A stretch of 7,042 nt of DNA, from assembly GCA_964505385.1 (NCBI GenBank), contig CAZDIA010000092.1, forward strand, positions 1 to 7,042. The letters run 5' to 3'. The translations under genes and the position numbers were made by a program. Shown in pieces: positions 5,439 through 7,042 of the stretch. The first letter of the stretch is position 1. Each line of letters starts with the position of its first letter. Under the pieces are notes generated by a model. That model was given only the letters and a program-made list of their open reading frames with translations. It ran no database searches and was not told the DNA's origin. The DNA comes from SLJN01 sp964505385 (lineage in GTDB: Bacteria > Bacteroidota > Rhodothermia > Balneolales > Natronogracilivirgulaceae).

Positions 5439-6857
5439 ATGCCCGATTCCGATTTTCGACAGCAACTTCATCAAATGGCCGACAGAGTGGCCGATTATCT
5501 TGAACAGGTTGACCAATTCCCGGTAAAAGCTGATGTTCAACCGGGAGAAATAAAGGAGCAACTGCCGGAACAGGCGCCGGAACGGGGTGAATCACTGGAA
5601 GAGATTATAAAGGATTTTGACCGTATTATTCTGCCGGGGATGACGCACTGGCAGCATCCCCGTTTTTTTGGTTATTTCCCGGCCAATGTCAGTGAACCAT
5701 CCGTGCTCGCTGAAATGCTGACATCAGCGATGGGGGCACAGTGTATGTCGTGGATCACCTCACCTGCGGCAACTGAATTGGAAGAGCAAATGATGAACTG
5801 GCTTATCAAGTTGCTTGGCCTTCCGAAGCATTGGCAAGGATGTATTCAGTCCACCGCTTCAGAAGCTACGTTGGTATCATTGCTAACCATTCGTGAAAAG
5901 CGTTCAGGGTGGGATATCAATCAAAAAGGATTTAACGGTGATGAACGGTTTGTTATTTATGCCTCTGAACAAGTGCATTCGTCAATTGATAAAGCGGTGC
6001 GGATTGCGGGCTTTGGTGATCAGAATCTCAGGAAAATCCCGGTTGACGCTGATTTCGCTATGAATCCAAAAGCATTGGAGGAAGCCATTATAGATGATCG
6101 CGATAACGGCCTTCATCCGCTTGCAGTTGTTAGTGTTTTGGGAACCACGGCAACTACCGCAGTAGATCCCATACCGGAAATCAGCAGGGTTGCACATGAA
6201 TACCAGCTCTGGCATCATGTTGATGCCGCCTATGCCGGCACCGCGTTGATCCTGCCGGAATATTCACATTGGAAGGAAGGGCTTGAATCGGTCGATTCTT
6301 TTGTGTTCAACCCGCATAAATGGATGGGAATCCAATTTGATTGTACCGCCTATTTTGTACGCGATGATGAAGCCTTAAAACGCACATTTTCCATCAATCC
6401 ATCATATTTGCAAACCGGTTTGGATGAAGAGGTTAATAATTACAGGGATTGGGGCATTCCGCTTGGGCGACGTTTCAGAGCTTTAAAGCTGTGGTTTACA
6501 CTTCGAATGCTTGGCCGTGAAGGGATTCAGAAAAGGATAAGATATCACATTGAGCAGGGACAAAAACTTGTGAAGTGGATTCAAGAACAAGACAAACTCG
6601 AGCTAATGGCTCCGGCACCGCTAAATCTGATTTGTTTTCGGTATCATCCTCCCGGAATAACGGATGAAGAGGAGCTTAACCGGATAAATTACAATCTGAT
6701 GGAAGAGCTGAACAACTCAGGAGAGATGTTCCTGACTCATGCAGAGTTAAATGGAAAATTTGTGATTCGGTGGGTAACAGGACAAACCTGGGTGACTGAA
6801 AATGATATTGATCAGTGCAGGGAAATTCTGCTCGAAAAACTGGATGGTAAACTATAG
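5439..6857 (+). CDS. PLP-dependent group II decarboxylase, aromatic-L-amino-acid decarboxylase-like (472 aa)
   Basis: This is a cytoplasmic fold-type I PLP enzyme, predicted to remove the carboxylate of aromatic amino acids (Phe, Tyr, Trp or Dopa) to give arylethylamines. It aligns from the first residues to the animal enzyme. The N-terminal dimerisation segment runs to LPGMTHWQHPRFFGYFP (65-81), whose W71, Y79, F80 and P81 match substrate-pocket positions. TSPAATELE (107-115) follows, then H180, which stacks on the cofactor. HVDAAYAG (260-267) has D262, which pairs with the pyridine nitrogen. NPHKW (291-295) has the Schiff-base lysine K294. PSYLQTG (321-327) has Y323 at the place of the loop tyrosine needed for decarboxylation. 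IPLGRRFRALKLWF (340-353) is a family hallmark. Retaining H180 and Y323 argues for a true decarboxylase rather than an aldehyde synthase. The exact substrate is uncertain; the catalytic loop looks slightly shorter than in animal enzymes. The ATG at 5439 lacks a Shine-Dalgarno but gives the full family N-terminus. Confidence 0.92.
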   Translation: MPDSDFRQQLHQMADRVADYLEQVDQFPVKADVQPGEIKEQLPEQAPERGESLEEIIKDFDRIILPGMTHWQHPRFFGYFPANVSEPSVLAEMLTSAMGAQCMSWITSPAATELEEQMMNWLIKLLGLPKHWQGCIQSTASEATLVSLLTIREKRSGWDINQKGFNGDERFVIYASEQVHSSIDKAVRIAGFGDQNLRKIPVDADFAMNPKALEEAIIDDRDNGLHPLAVVSVLGTTATTAVDPIPEISRVAHEYQLWHHVDAAYAGTALILPEYSHWKEGLESVDSFVFNPHKWMGIQFDCTAYFVRDDEALKRTFSINPSYLQTGLDEEVNNYRDWGIPLGRRFRALKLWFTLRMLGREGIQKRIRYHIEQGQKLVKWIQEQDKLELMAPAPLNLICFRYHPPGITDEEELNRINYNLMEELNNSGEMFLTHAELNGKFVIRWVTGQTWVTENDIDQCREILLEKLDGKL

Positions 6858-6886
6858 ATCGCTACAATTTAATTCAGGGATTATGC

Positions 6887-6910
6887 TGGCAGAAACCGGG
6901 TGCCATTCTT
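6887..6910 (+). terminator. Weak hairpin with short T-rich tail after the decarboxylase
   Basis: TGGCA (6887-6891) pairs with TGCCA (6901-6905) across a 9-base loop and is followed by TTCTT. It lies 29 bases after the stop codon, in the right orientation to end the decarboxylase transcript. The stem is only 5 bp and the T-run is interrupted, so it is a marginal candidate. Confidence 0.22.
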
Positions 6911-7042
6911 TAGATCCTGGGTTCCCAATGTCGCTTAAAATATATTTTGTTTTTAGCATGCCCAAAGTAGTGGTAATTTATTTTTCAAACTCAGTAGTGT
7001 CCGGTTAATCTAAATTTCAATTCTTGTAACATGTTGTAGCAC

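Noticed and set aside
6802..7008. Small plus-strand frame running past the decarboxylase end (68 aa)
   Set aside because: Its first part overlaps the decarboxylase in another frame, it has no ribosome-binding site, and the translated sequence shows no domain or convincing signal.

Overview
The window holds five complete protein genes. Four lie on the minus strand and one on the plus strand. The organism is most likely a member of the Bacteroidota in the broad sense, possibly the Balneolota/Rhodothermota side. Base composition is moderate. Most starts lack a clear Shine-Dalgarno sequence, and there is a small outer-membrane beta-barrel with a terminal phenylalanine. The intergenic regions are AT-rich and filled with short palindromes and short-period repeats. 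This placement is an inference from overall character, not from a marker gene.

Layout. Positions 1-55 are a GC-rich, palindrome-dense edge. 56-1357 (-) and 1557-2888 (-) are two full-length paralogous ATP-grasp ligase-like proteins, separated by a roughly 116-bp structured element (1438-1553) that begins three bases past the stop codon of the upstream gene. 2889-3218 is a 330-bp gene-free region with a repeated GTTTGCCRGCAA motif and an inverted pair of degenerate 8-bp-period tandem repeats. 3219-4373 (-) is a bifunctional chorismate mutase/prephenate dehydratase with ACT domain (pheA), complete in all three domains. 4374-4538 holds a dyad in the pheA upstream region and a perfect 14-bp hairpin. 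4539-5144 (-) is a secreted outer-membrane beta-barrel protein. 5145-5438 is the divergent intergenic region. 5439-6857 (+) is a group II PLP-dependent decarboxylase closely resembling aromatic-L-amino-acid decarboxylase. 6858-7042 contains no gene that I can support.

How the genes may work together. PheA supplies phenylpyruvate for phenylalanine, and the divergent decarboxylase plausibly turns aromatic amino acids into arylethylamines. The two ATP-grasp proteins have the fold of carboxylate-amine/thiol ligases, but their substrates cannot be read from the sequence. A link between aromatic amino acid supply, amine formation and ligation is an attractive hypothesis. However, the gaps between genes (about 165-330 bp, several with terminator-like structures) argue against a single tight operon. 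The best candidates for something under-described are the tandem ATP-grasp paralogues and the two repeat structures in the intergenic DNA.
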